The position numbers and the translations under genes are program-made. The notes under the pieces are model-generated. The model ran no database searches. It saw only the letters and a list, made by a program, of their open reading frames with translations, and was not told the origin of the DNA. Below, in pieces: positions 27,506 to 35,465 of a stretch of 64,000 nt of DNA (position 1 is its first letter; each line of letters begins with the position of its first letter). Source of the stretch: Pseudomonas ovata (GTDB taxonomy: Bacteria; Pseudomonadota; Gammaproteobacteria; Pseudomonadales; Pseudomonadaceae); assembly GCF_003131185.1 (NCBI RefSeq), contig NZ_QFFU01000011.1:124001-188000 (forward strand), written 5' to 3'.

Positions 27506-27588
27506 CCGGTATTGGCTGGCATTGCCTGGCAATGTCGCCAGCACCCTTGAGTCAGTGCTGGCGACACAGGTCCGGTTAGACGCAGCTA

Positions 27589-28017
27589 TCAGAAGCGAAA
27601 GGCCTGACGACCGATCAACAGCCACTGGCCGCTCTGCTTCTGCCAGATCTGAAAGTTTTCGATTTCAGTGGGCACGACTTTTCCGCTGTTTACTGCCTGA
27701 GCCGAAAAGTGGTTACGCACCAGCGCCACATCCCCGGACATGATGATCTTCTGGTTGAGCATTTTCAGCTCGTTGAAGGCGCTTTTACCGGTCTCGATAT
27801 CAGCGATGAACGCCTGCTTGTCCTGAATGTTGCCGCTTGAATGCCCATACGTCAGGTTGTCGGCGGTCAGCGCCTTGAGCTGCGGTATATCCTTGTGCCA
27901 CATGGCCTGGGTCAGTTTGTCCACGGCGGTGGCAACATCGTTTTCATCACTGGTTGCGGCGGCGACATAGCCCGTGAACAGGCACAGGAAACCTACCAGC
28001 AATTTCAGCTTTTTCAT
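27589..28017 (-). CDS. Exported NTF2-fold (DUF4440-like) protein
   Basis: A 142-residue protein with a signal peptide (KLKLLVGFLCLFTGYVAAA, cleaved near residue 21) and an NTF2-like cone fold typical of DUF4440 (TDNLTYGHSSGNIQDKQAFI, HFSAQAV, WQKQSGQWLLIGRQAF). Such proteins bind small hydrophobic ligands or act as accessory isomerases, but most are uncharacterised. It is expected in the periplasm. It is convergent with the FAH hydrolase gene (84 bp apart) and stands alone in its direction. Confidence 0.8.
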   Translation of the reverse strand: MKKLKLLVGFLCLFTGYVAAATSDENDVATAVDKLTQAMWHKDIPQLKALTADNLTYGHSSGNIQDKQAFIADIETGKSAFNELKMLNQKIIMSGDVALVRNHFSAQAVNSGKVVPTEIENFQIWQKQSGQWLLIGRQAFRF

Positions 28018-28154
28018 GCTCAGATCCTTTTGTTGTATTTATCGGAAACGAAACGTCGCAGATGATCGTACTTATACGTCATCGTACAACGACTCGATTC
28101 TGCCTGTCTGATGAGCGTAAATGCAACTGTTTGTAAAACGAGGGAAGAGGCTCG

Positions 28155-29033
28155 TTAGCATGCCAGGCCTGCCGCCTCGACAATCAGCGCCGCCAGCGCG
28201 TCGGCCTGGGGATCGAGCCGGGCGCTGGCGCGGTGCACCAGACCCACGTCGCGGTGAAAGGTGTGCACGCCCAAGGGCAGTACCCGCACCGAGGCCGGCC
28301 AGACCGTGCCGTGAATATGCGGTACCAGCGCCACGCCCACCCCCTTGGCCACCAGCTTGACGATGGCCTCCTGTTCATCCAGCTCGCACACCTCGCGGGG
28401 CCGCAGATGCATTTGTTTCAGGAAGCGCTCGACCTGCCGACCGCCGAACGAGGTGCGGTCGTAGCGGATGAACGGCTGGGTCGACAGCAGGGTCAACCAG
28501 TCATCACCCGGCGTGCCCTGGGGCACGATCAGGCAATAGGGTTCGCTGGCCAGCGCCGTCCAGGTCAAGTCACGGTGCAGTGCAAACGGCGGACGGATGA
28601 TCGCCGCCATGTCGATCTCGCCAGCATCCACCAGGTCGACCAGCGCCATCGACACCCCCGGCACAATCCGCGTACGGCACTGGGCAAATTGCGTGTGAAA
28701 GAGCGCCAGTGCATCGGGCAGCACATTGCGCTGGATCGACACGATCGCGCCAATGGTAAGCAGGGTCGAGGCCGGCACACCCGGGCTGCTGTGGCCCAGT
28801 TCGTTGTACATCTGCACCAGTGTTTGCGCCTTCAACAGCATTTCCTGGCCACGACCATTCAAATGCGCCGCCCGCCCGGTGCGGTCGAACAGTTCAAACC
28901 CCAACTCCGCTTCCAGCCGCTGCATCTGCGCACTGACGGCTGCCTGGGTCAGACCGACACGGTGGGCGGCGGCGGCAAACGTGCCTTCACGCGCAACGGC
29001 AATCAGGGTCTTGAGCTCACGGATCATGTACAA
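28155..29033 (-). CDS. LysR-family regulator divergent from the VOC gene
   Basis: A 292-residue LysR-type regulator. The HTH is near the N-terminus (GTFAAAAHRVGLTQAAVSAQ), followed by the LELFDRTGRAAHLNGRG-type hinge (here FELFDRTGRAAHLNGRGQ) and an effector domain. It is transcribed away from the VOC protein and the dicarboxylate symporter with a 143-bp gap, so these are its most likely targets. The inducer is unknown. Confidence 0.85.
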   Translation of the reverse strand: MYMIRELKTLIAVAREGTFAAAAHRVGLTQAAVSAQMQRLEAELGFELFDRTGRAAHLNGRGQEMLLKAQTLVQMYNELGHSSPGVPASTLLTIGAIVSIQRNVLPDALALFHTQFAQCRTRIVPGVSMALVDLVDAGEIDMAAIIRPPFALHRDLTWTALASEPYCLIVPQGTPGDDWLTLLSTQPFIRYDRTSFGGRQVERFLKQMHLRPREVCELDEQEAIVKLVAKGVGVALVPHIHGTVWPASVRVLPLGVHTFHRDVGLVHRASARLDPQADALAALIVEAAGLAC

Positions 29034-29176
29034 ATTTCCTTTGTGCTAATCACAAAATCATATTGTTTTTTTTATTGAGTGGTGAAGCTTACTCTTTTAC
29101 CTATCAGCACCGCAGCGTCATGACGTTCAGGCGGCTGAATCACGCCCTCGATAAAAACGACACCGTGGAGTTCCCG

Positions 29177-29602
29177 ATGAGCCTTTCTCCTTTTCACCTG
29201 GCAATCCCTGTTTATGACCTGGCCGCGACCCGCGCTTTTTACGGTGAAGTCTTCGGCCTGGAAGAAGGTCGCTCCAGCGCGCAATGGGTCGACTTCAACT
29301 TTTACGGCCACCAACTGGTGATCCACGAACACCCCAAGACCGCCTCCCAAGAAAGCGTGCACAGCAACCCGGTCGATGGCCATGATGTCCCGGTGCCGCA
29401 CTTCGGCATCATCCTGCAATGGGAACAATGGGAAGCGTTGGCGGAGCGCTTGAAGTCGTTCGGCACCGAGTTTGTGATCGAGCCCTATATTCGTTTCAAA
29501 GGCCAGGTGGGCGAACAGGCGACCATGTTCCTGTTCGATCCGTGCGGCAATGCCCTTGAGTTCAAGGCATTCAAGGACATGAGCCAATTGTTTGCCAGGT
29601 AA
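29177..29602 (+). CDS. VOC (glyoxalase/bleomycin-resistance/dioxygenase) family protein
   Basis: A 141-residue single VOC domain. It begins FHLAIPVYDLAATRAFY, with a metal-ligand His in FHLA, and continues with VDFNFYGHQLVIHEH and FLFDPCGNALEFK, where the last Glu is a usual ligand. It may be an isomerase, lyase or dioxygenase-like enzyme. The ATG at 29177 is chosen because GGAG lies about six bases upstream and the VOC motif starts at once; the open frame extends further upstream. A strong terminator follows at 29615-29647. Confidence 0.8.
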   Translation: MSLSPFHLAIPVYDLAATRAFYGEVFGLEEGRSSAQWVDFNFYGHQLVIHEHPKTASQESVHSNPVDGHDVPVPHFGIILQWEQWEALAERLKSFGTEFVIEPYIRFKGQVGEQATMFLFDPCGNALEFKAFKDMSQLFAR

Positions 29603-29614
29603 GTCACCTCTTCT

Positions 29615-29647
29615 GATAAAGCGCCCCACGGCGTGGGGCGCTTTATC
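29615..29647. terminator. Strong palindromic terminator after the VOC gene
   Basis: A perfect 15-bp stem, GATAAAGCGCCCCAC with its complement GTGGGGCGCTTTATC, closes on a GGC loop 12 bp after the VOC stop codon. The A-rich left and T-rich right ends fit rho-independent termination, possibly in both directions. Confidence 0.8.
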
Positions 29648-29704
29648 TGTCGCGCTACGGCTTTTAACTAACGCCGCTCTCCCACTCCAATAAGAAGACT
29701 GGAC

Positions 29705-30964
29705 ATGAAGCGTATACCCCTGGTTTGGCAAATCGTTGCCGGGCTGTTGCTTGGCGTGCTTGTCGGTTGGTATTTGAACAACCATCCTCTTTACCAGCAA
29801 TGGGTCAGTGCAGAGATCCTCAAGCCCCTGGGCGATATCTTTATTCGCATGATGAAGATGGTCGTGGTGCCCATTGTGTTCTGTTGCATGATCCTGGGGA
29901 TCGCCGGCGGCGGTGATAACACGTCATTTGGCCGCATGGGCGCCAAGGCCATGGCTTACTTCTTTGCCATTACCAGCCTGGCGATCGTGCTGGGCCTGTG
30001 CCTGGCCAACCTGTTCGAGCCAGGTGCCGGCACTGACATCTCCGGAATGACCACGGCCACGGTGGCCTTGAAAACCGAGCCCTCCAAGGGCGCGCTGGTG
30101 ATTGTGCAGAACATTGTCCCGGACAATATCTTTGTTGCCTTGACCGAGGCGAAACTGTTATCGATTTTGTTCTTTTCAGTGCTGTTGGGCATGGCGCTCA
30201 ATGCCTTGCCACGAGAACGAAGTGCACCGGTCATTACGGTGGTCCAGGGACTGAGCGACGCCATGTTCAAGGTTGTGAGTTTCGTCATGGCGTATGCGCC
30301 GATCGGGGTGTTCGGCATGATCGGTGCAACCGTGGCCACCTTTGGTTTCGCTTCGCTGTTGCCCCTGTTGAAACTGATCGCAGTGGTGTATCTGGCGCTG
30401 ATCATGTTTGCGCTGGTGGTGCTGGGCGGGATCTGCTATTGGCTGGGCGAAAATATCTTTGCCTTGATCAGGTATTTCCGCGACGAATTGATCCTGGCCT
30501 TTTCCAGTGCCGCCTCGGCGGCGGTCATGCCGCAATTGATGAACAAACTTGAAGCCTATGGCGTACCCCGGCGTATTGTCAGCTTCGTGGTGCCGGTGGG
30601 TTATGCCTTCAACCTGGATGGCGCGTCGATCTTTTTAGGGGTGGCAACCCTCTTTGTGGCGCAGTTGTACAGCATCGACCTGTCGTTGTCGCAGCAGGTC
30701 CTGCTGGTGGTGACCATGGTGCTGACCTCCAAGGGCGCCGCCGGCGTGCCGGGGTTTGCGATCATCATTCTGTCCGCGACCCTGGCCTCGGCCGGCCTGC
30801 CGCTTGAGGGCGTGGCCCTGATTGCTGGCATCTTCCGCATCATCGACAGCGGTACCACGACCCTGAACGTGCTGGGCAACGCCATTGCACCGTTGGTGAT
30901 CGCCCGCTGGGAAAAGGTCGAGCTGGTTCGCAATGTCCCCGAAAAAACCGGGCAGCCGGGCTGA
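29705..30964 (+). CDS. Dicarboxylate/amino acid:cation symporter (DAACS family)
   Basis: A 419-residue inner-membrane Na+ or H+ symporter of the GltP/DctA family. Typical elements are the N-terminal helix pattern KRIPLVWQIVAGLLLGVLVG, FIRMMKMVVVPIVFCCMI, the Ser-rich hairpin AFSSAASAAVMPQ, GYAFNLDGASIF and LTSKGAAGVPG. The substrate is a dicarboxylate or acidic amino acid but cannot be fixed. It lies downstream of the VOC gene beyond a terminator, so it probably has its own promoter, and it converges with a TetR gene 8 bp away. Confidence 0.88.
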   Translation: MKRIPLVWQIVAGLLLGVLVGWYLNNHPLYQQWVSAEILKPLGDIFIRMMKMVVVPIVFCCMILGIAGGGDNTSFGRMGAKAMAYFFAITSLAIVLGLCLANLFEPGAGTDISGMTTATVALKTEPSKGALVIVQNIVPDNIFVALTEAKLLSILFFSVLLGMALNALPRERSAPVITVVQGLSDAMFKVVSFVMAYAPIGVFGMIGATVATFGFASLLPLLKLIAVVYLALIMFALVVLGGICYWLGENIFALIRYFRDELILAFSSAASAAVMPQLMNKLEAYGVPRRIVSFVVPVGYAFNLDGASIFLGVATLFVAQLYSIDLSLSQQVLLVVTMVLTSKGAAGVPGFAIIILSATLASAGLPLEGVALIAGIFRIIDSGTTTLNVLGNAIAPLVIARWEKVELVRNVPEKTGQPG

Positions 30965-30972
30965 GCATTGCT

Positions 30973-31611
30973 TCAGCGAGCCGTCACTCGATGGGGGGCA
31001 AGCATGGCCACGGCCGTTGCACCGATGCTCTGCAGGTCTTCACGACTGATGCCGTCGTGGGCCTGCAGCGACATGCCTTCCAACAGCGTGTTAAGCGCGG
31101 CGGCCAGCAGGCGGGTGTCTGTCTGCGCATGCAGTTGCCCGTCGGCGATGGCACGGTCCAGACGCTGCTGCAGGCAGTCGCGGCCCTCTTGGCGCAGAGC
31201 CTTGAGGGCGGCGCTGACCGAGGCGGCATCGTCCGAGACGTTGACCGCCGCCAGCACCACCATGCACCCGCAGGGTGCCAGGGGCTCGGTCAGGATCGAA
31301 GCTGATGAGTGGAAAAAATCGCCCATGGCACGCACCACGTCCGGTTCGCTGTCCATGCGCATCCAGGTCGCGTCCCAGAACGTGGCTTCATAGTGCTCTA
31401 CCGCCTCCAGGAACAACCTGGACTTGTTGCCGAAAGCGGCATAGAGGCTGGGCGGGTTGATGTGCATGGCGGTGCACAGCTCGGCGATCGACGCCGGCTC
31501 ATAGCCGCGCTTCCAGAACACCGCCAAGGCCTGTAACAAAGCCTGGTCACGGTCAAAGGCACGGGGGCGGCCCTTGCTGCGAGGCGCAGAGGGCAGGGGG
31601 GTATCGGTCAT
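30973..31611 (-). CDS. TetR-family repressor
   Basis: A 212-residue TetR-type regulator with the HTH at about residues 30-60 (ASIAELCTAMHINPPSLYAAFGNKS in part) and a C-terminal ligand domain. The ATG at 31611 is preferred; the frame continues upstream for 47 codons without support. Its target is unclear. It is divergent from a second TetR gene (139 bp) and convergent with the symporter. A reader should not assume it controls the symporter. Confidence 0.82.
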   Translation of the reverse strand: MTDTPLPSAPRSKGRPRAFDRDQALLQALAVFWKRGYEPASIAELCTAMHINPPSLYAAFGNKSRLFLEAVEHYEATFWDATWMRMDSEPDVVRAMGDFFHSSASILTEPLAPCGCMVVLAAVNVSDDAASVSAALKALRQEGRDCLQQRLDRAIADGQLHAQTDTRLLAAALNTLLEGMSLQAHDGISREDLQSIGATAVAMLAPHRVTAR

Positions 31612-31750
31612 GGATCTGATGGCCTTGAAACACAGGCGTTGATCATACACAAAACCGCTTCTGCGAACGGGCTGCACGGTGCGCCCTGTGTGGTCGGTTA
31701 TCGAGCCGTCACTGACGGTGCGGGGGTTTTTTGATAGCATCCGGGCCACC

Positions 31751-32332
31751 ATGAAAAAAAACCAACCCGATATGCGTCAGCACATCCTCGATGTTGCTCG
31801 CACGCTCATGACCCATAAAGGCTATACCGCTGTCGGCCTGACCGAACTGCTCGGGGCGGCCGGCGTTCCCAAGGGCTCGTTCTACCATTATTTTGCATCC
31901 AAGGAAGTCTTCGGGCAGGCCTTGCTCGAAGCGTATTTCCAGGACTACATCGGTCGCGTAGACGCGCTGCTGAACGCCACGGGCACAGGGGCCGAGTGCT
32001 TGCTGGGCTATCTGCGCTACTGGGCCGAGACCCAAGTGCTCGACCACACCGATCAGAAGTGCCTGGTGGTCAAGCTAGGTGCCGAAGTCTGCGACCTGTC
32101 CGAAGACATGCGGGGTGTTCTGGAAAAAGGCACGGCCATGATCATCCAGCGTATCCGCCAAGGCGTCGAGCGAGGTCAGGCCGACGGCTCGATCAACTCT
32201 GGCCTGGAGGCGGCGCTGCTGGCTGACTCGCTTTATCAGCTGTGGTTGGGCGCTTCGTTGATGGTCAAGTTGCAGCATTCGGCACAGCCGTTCGAAGCGG
32301 CGATGCAGATGAGCCAGCGGTTGCTGTCATAG
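31751..32332 (+). CDS. NemR-like TetR-family repressor
   Basis: A 193-residue TetR-type regulator with the HTH at about residues 29-50 (LTELLGAAGVPKGSFYHYFA). It resembles NemR of E. coli, which senses electrophiles and hypochlorous acid through a Cys near residue 106. Here Cys104 and Cys114 lie in the matching region (DQKCLVVKLGAEVCDL). It sits just upstream of an old yellow enzyme gene with two identical palindromes between them, the classical nemR-nemA layout. The ATG at 31751 gives the usual N-terminus. Confidence 0.8.
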   Translation: MKKNQPDMRQHILDVARTLMTHKGYTAVGLTELLGAAGVPKGSFYHYFASKEVFGQALLEAYFQDYIGRVDALLNATGTGAECLLGYLRYWAETQVLDHTDQKCLVVKLGAEVCDLSEDMRGVLEKGTAMIIQRIRQGVERGQADGSINSGLEAALLADSLYQLWLGASLMVKLQHSAQPFEAAMQMSQRLLS

Positions 32333-32397
32333 CGTTTCAGACCATTTGCCCTATGCCCTTGTTGTCGGATCTTGATAAAAGCACCTTTGGTTTTTTG

Positions 32398-32412
32398 TAG
32401 ACGACTGGTCTA
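32398..32412. promoter_or_regulatory. Palindromic operator 1 upstream of the old yellow enzyme gene
   Basis: TAGAC-GACTG-GTCTA, perfect 5-bp arms with a 5-bp spacer, in a 20-base block (TAGACGACTGGTCTATTCAT) repeated exactly 89 bp downstream. A -35-like TTGATA lies about 20 bp upstream. This is most likely the binding site of the NemR-like repressor. Confidence 0.7.
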
Positions 32413-32486
32413 TTCATGGTTAGCATGACGATCTTCTGTAAATGGCGAGGTGGCCAAGGCCCTGCGCCTTTTTTTTGGCAATAAAT

Positions 32487-32501
32487 TAGACGACTGGTCT
32501 A
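32487..32501. promoter_or_regulatory. Palindromic operator 2 adjacent to the old yellow enzyme start
   Basis: Exact repeat of operator 1. It ends five bases before the ATG at 32507, so it occupies the place where a ribosome-binding site would be. Either the true start is a later ATG at 32519, or translation relies on a weak site, or this copy acts on a downstream promoter. Confidence 0.65.
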
Positions 32502-32506
32502 TTCAT

Positions 32507-33622
32507 ATGAGTTCAGACATGACTGATAACGCATGGCGCACTGATCTGTTCAACCCCGTCAGCCTGGGTGCCCTTACGCTGGCCAACCGCATCGTCATGG
32601 CACCGGTAACCCGTAGCCGCTATGCCGAGGACGGTGTGCCGGGTGAGTTGCATGCGCTGTACTACGCCCAGCGCGCCAGCGCCGGGCTGATCATCGCTGA
32701 GGCGACCAATATTTCTGCGCAAGGCCGTGGCTATGCCGCCACACCGGGTATCTGGAACGATGCACAGGTGGCTGGCTGGCAGAAAGTGACCGATGCGGTA
32801 CACGCCGCTGGCGGTAAAATCGTCTGCCAGCTCTGGCACGTAGGCCGGTTTTCCAGTGTGCAGTTGCAACCCGATGGTGCGGCGCCGGTAGCACCATCGG
32901 CCATCAAGGCCGAAGGCAATACCTACACCACCGAGGGTTTTGTCCCGGTGTCGACGCCCCGAGCCCTGGAAACGGATGAAATCCCCGGCATCATCGACCA
33001 GTACCGGCATGCCGCCGAAAACGCCAGGCGCGCAGGTTTCGATGGCGTCGAGGTGCACTCGGCCAACAGCTACCTGCTCGACCAGTTCCTGCGCGACTCC
33101 ACCAACCGGCGTACTGATCAATACGGTGGCTCGATCGAGAACCGCGCCCGGCTGACGCTAGAAGTGACCGAAGCCGTTTTGAAGGTCTGGGGCCATGAGC
33201 GGGTGGGGATTCGCCTGTCGCCGGTGACACCGGATGCCGGTAATACGCCGCCGGACAGCAATGTCATGGCAATGTACGGCTATCTGATCCGGCAGCTCAA
33301 TGCGTTCGATCTGGCGTATCTGCACGTTGTCGAAGGCGCCACAGCCACCTCGCGCGAAGTACCGGCCGGTGTGGACCTGGACGCGTTGAGCGGGCAGTTC
33401 AACGGGCCGTTCATTGGCAATAACAACTACGACCTGGAGATGGCCATCCAGCGCCGGGCGCAAGGCCGGATCGACGCTGTCGCCTTCGGACGCCTGTTCA
33501 TTTCCAACCCGGACCTGGTCGAGCGTCTGCGCCAGGGTGCCGGGTTGGCCATTGCCCCGCATGAGAGCTACTACGGCGGCGGTGCCAAGGGCTACACCGA
33601 CTGGCCGCCGGGCAACTATTGA
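32507..33622 (+). CDS. Old yellow enzyme family alkene reductase (NemA-like)
   Basis: A 371-residue FMN-dependent ene-reductase that reduces activated C=C bonds, nitro esters or N-ethylmaleimide with NAD(P)H. Motifs: LFNPVSLGALTLANRIVMAP, CQLWHVGR, the substrate-anchoring pair in HSANSYLLDQFL (His and Asn as in yeast OYE1), and TDQYGGSIENR. The ATG at 32507 or 32519 is possible; a GTG at 32450 would place an operator inside the coding region and is less likely. It is controlled by the NemR-like repressor directly upstream and ends at a hairpin terminator. Confidence 0.88.
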   Translation: MSSDMTDNAWRTDLFNPVSLGALTLANRIVMAPVTRSRYAEDGVPGELHALYYAQRASAGLIIAEATNISAQGRGYAATPGIWNDAQVAGWQKVTDAVHAAGGKIVCQLWHVGRFSSVQLQPDGAAPVAPSAIKAEGNTYTTEGFVPVSTPRALETDEIPGIIDQYRHAAENARRAGFDGVEVHSANSYLLDQFLRDSTNRRTDQYGGSIENRARLTLEVTEAVLKVWGHERVGIRLSPVTPDAGNTPPDSNVMAMYGYLIRQLNAFDLAYLHVVEGATATSREVPAGVDLDALSGQFNGPFIGNNNYDLEMAIQRRAQGRIDAVAFGRLFISNPDLVERLRQGAGLAIAPHESYYGGGAKGYTDWPPGNY

Positions 33623-33646
33623 TGATGCCAGCTTGCTGAGCCCGAA

Positions 33647-33673
33647 CCACTGCCCGGCTTCTCCGGGCAGTGG
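33647..33673. terminator. Hairpin between convergent nemA-like and NTF2 genes
   Basis: CCACTGCCCGG and CCGGGCAGTGG form a perfect 11-bp stem with a CTTCT loop. It lies between two convergent stop codons and could serve both transcripts. Confidence 0.7.
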
Positions 33674-33691
33674 TCTGTCGCAGGCTTGGGA

Positions 33692-34075
33692 TCAGGGCGC
33701 GACGTGGGTGTGGTAGATCTTGCTGACTACCGTCCAGCGGCCTTCGACTTTCAGCAAATTGAAGAAATCGGTAAAGCAGAAGCCGGAAATGTCATTGGTG
33801 TCGATACGCGCGCTGGCAGCGGTGCCGACGATATCGATATTGACGATGGCACTCTGTGCTTCGGGAGAAGGGCGAAAGGCATTGTCGATGATGTCAAACA
33901 AGCCCTGGATGGGGCCGCCTGTGAGTTTTTGTTCGGCATCGACACCGAAGAGAGTGGCCTGCTCACTGAATGCCGGTTTCATGAGGCTGCTCTGTGCCTG
34001 TTTGCCGCCTTCGTTGTACTGGTTGAGCACGGTAACGATGGCGTTGTATTCCTGCACATAGGTGGGGTGGGTCAT
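33692..34075 (-). CDS. NTF2-like (Lumazine-binding-type) protein
   Basis: A 127-residue soluble protein of the NTF2-like superfamily, close to the group annotated as putative lumazine-binding (VQEYNAIVTVLNQYNEGGKQ, FGVDAEQKLTGGPIQGLFDII, NDISGFCFTDFFNLLKVEGRWTVV in part). The function is unknown. No signal peptide is seen, unlike the NTF2 protein at 27.6 kb. The ATG at 34075 is preferred over a start 17 codons upstream, because AGGAG lies about seven bases before it. Confidence 0.75.
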   Translation of the reverse strand: MTHPTYVQEYNAIVTVLNQYNEGGKQAQSSLMKPAFSEQATLFGVDAEQKLTGGPIQGLFDIIDNAFRPSPEAQSAIVNIDIVGTAASARIDTNDISGFCFTDFFNLLKVEGRWTVVSKIYHTHVAP

Positions 34076-34253
34076 GGTAGGGCTCCTGAGTGGGTATATC
34101 TGTAGTGATCGATAAGCTGCCATCAAATTCTATAGTGATTACTACAAATAGTGTCGGGATTTATTCAGGCCCACGTGATTCCCGCCGTTTCCAAGGGTGA
34201 CAGTCAGCACTTGACCGTGCTGTTATTTCTTATCAGCTGAAAAATAAATGATT

Positions 34254-34389
34254 GATTTTATTGAATATTAGACTCAACGCTTGTAGGAGCGCGCTTGCCC
34301 GCGACCGAGTGCGAAGCGCTCGCAAAATCTCGGAAACGCTGAAATTTTACGACTGCTACGCAGCCGGTCGCGGGCAAGCGCGCTCCTAC
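34254..34389. repeat. REP pair with conserved AT-rich flank (second copy)
   Basis: A near copy of the element at 20025-20160, including the 17-base flank GATTTTATTGAATATTA (34254-34270), the outer arms GTAGGAGCGCG (from 34283 and ending at 34389) and the same middle. It lies directly after the stop codon of the LysR gene that follows. Apart from this element, 34076-34405 shows nothing else that I can identify. Confidence 0.9.
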
Positions 34390-34405
34390 AAGGCGGCCTT
34401 GTACC

Positions 34406-35296
34406 TCACTGCGGCCATTGTTCCAGCAGAATCGACACGAACTTTTCCGCCGCCGGTGACAGCGAGGCGCCGCGCCGGTACACCAGGCCCAGTGTGCGGT
34501 TGACCACCGGGTCGCTCAGCGGAATGCTCACCAGGGTCGGGTGATCGGCGGCCGGCATGGCCAGGCTGGGCATGGCCGACACCCCAAGCCCGGCCTCGAC
34601 CATGCCCAGCGAAGTCGACAGGTGCTGAACTTCATAAAACCACTGCGGGCGCCAGCTCAGGGCGGACAACGCGTGGTCCAGCAGCATGCGGTTGCCGCTC
34701 AGGCGACCCACGCCGATCAGCCGGTAATCACTGAGCTCCGACCAGGTGATGGACGTGCGGCTGGCCAGTTCATGGTCGCGCCGGCAGGCCAGGACAAAAG
34801 GTTCGTTGACCAGTGGTACGAACTCAATGTCCGGGTGCTGGCCACTCATCATGTTGATACCAAAATCCGCCTCGCCGCGTAATACCGCTTCCAGGCCTTC
34901 GTTGGCGCTGAGGTCGAGCAGGCGAATGCGGATCTTCGGGTAGCGCTCGTTGTACAGGCGAATCACCGAGGGCAGAAAATAGAACGCCGCCGTGGGAATG
35001 CAGGCGAGGGTGACCTGACCGACCTGACGCTCGGCCAGCTCGCGGATATTCAGGATCGAGTCGTCGAAATCGTCCAGCAGCCGCCGCGCCTTGGGCAGGA
35101 AATCCCGCCCGACGCTGGTCAGGCTGACCTTGCGTGTCGTGCGGTCAAGCAGGGTCGTACCGAGACCCTCTTCAAGCTTTTTGATCCGTCGGCTCAACGC
35201 CGGTTGTGACAAGTGAAGGGCATCGGCAGCCTCGTGAAAACTGCCAAGTTCGGCGATTTTCACGAAAGATCGGATGTCCTGAAGCTCATATTCCAT
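34406..35296 (-). CDS. LysR-family regulator of the tricarboxylate module
   Basis: A 296-residue LysR-type regulator with HTH GSFHEAADALHLSQPALSRR (about residues 18-37), linker TTLLDRTTRKVSLTSVG and a substrate-binding-like effector domain. It is divergent from the PrpF/GalD-family gene with 169 bp between them, so it is expected to activate that gene and the transporters downstream. Its inducer would be the tri- or dicarboxylate handled by the module. Confidence 0.85.
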   Translation of the reverse strand: MEYELQDIRSFVKIAELGSFHEAADALHLSQPALSRRIKKLEEGLGTTLLDRTTRKVSLTSVGRDFLPKARRLLDDFDDSILNIRELAERQVGQVTLACIPTAAFYFLPSVIRLYNERYPKIRIRLLDLSANEGLEAVLRGEADFGINMMSGQHPDIEFVPLVNEPFVLACRRDHELASRTSITWSELSDYRLIGVGRLSGNRMLLDHALSALSWRPQWFYEVQHLSTSLGMVEAGLGVSAMPSLAMPAADHPTLVSIPLSDPVVNRTLGLVYRRGASLSPAAEKFVSILLEQWPQ

Positions 35297-35465
35297 GGTT
35301 TGACCTCAAGGTCGAAGCGGGCAGGCAGACGATGTCCACACTAAAGTAATCATGCATGGATCGCAATAATCGCTCCGATCTTTGCATTTGAATGAGGCTA
35401 ACTTCCCTGACATTCTTGCTCAAAGCACATCAAAAACCTCGATTGATTAGCAAGAGTCAGTAGTC

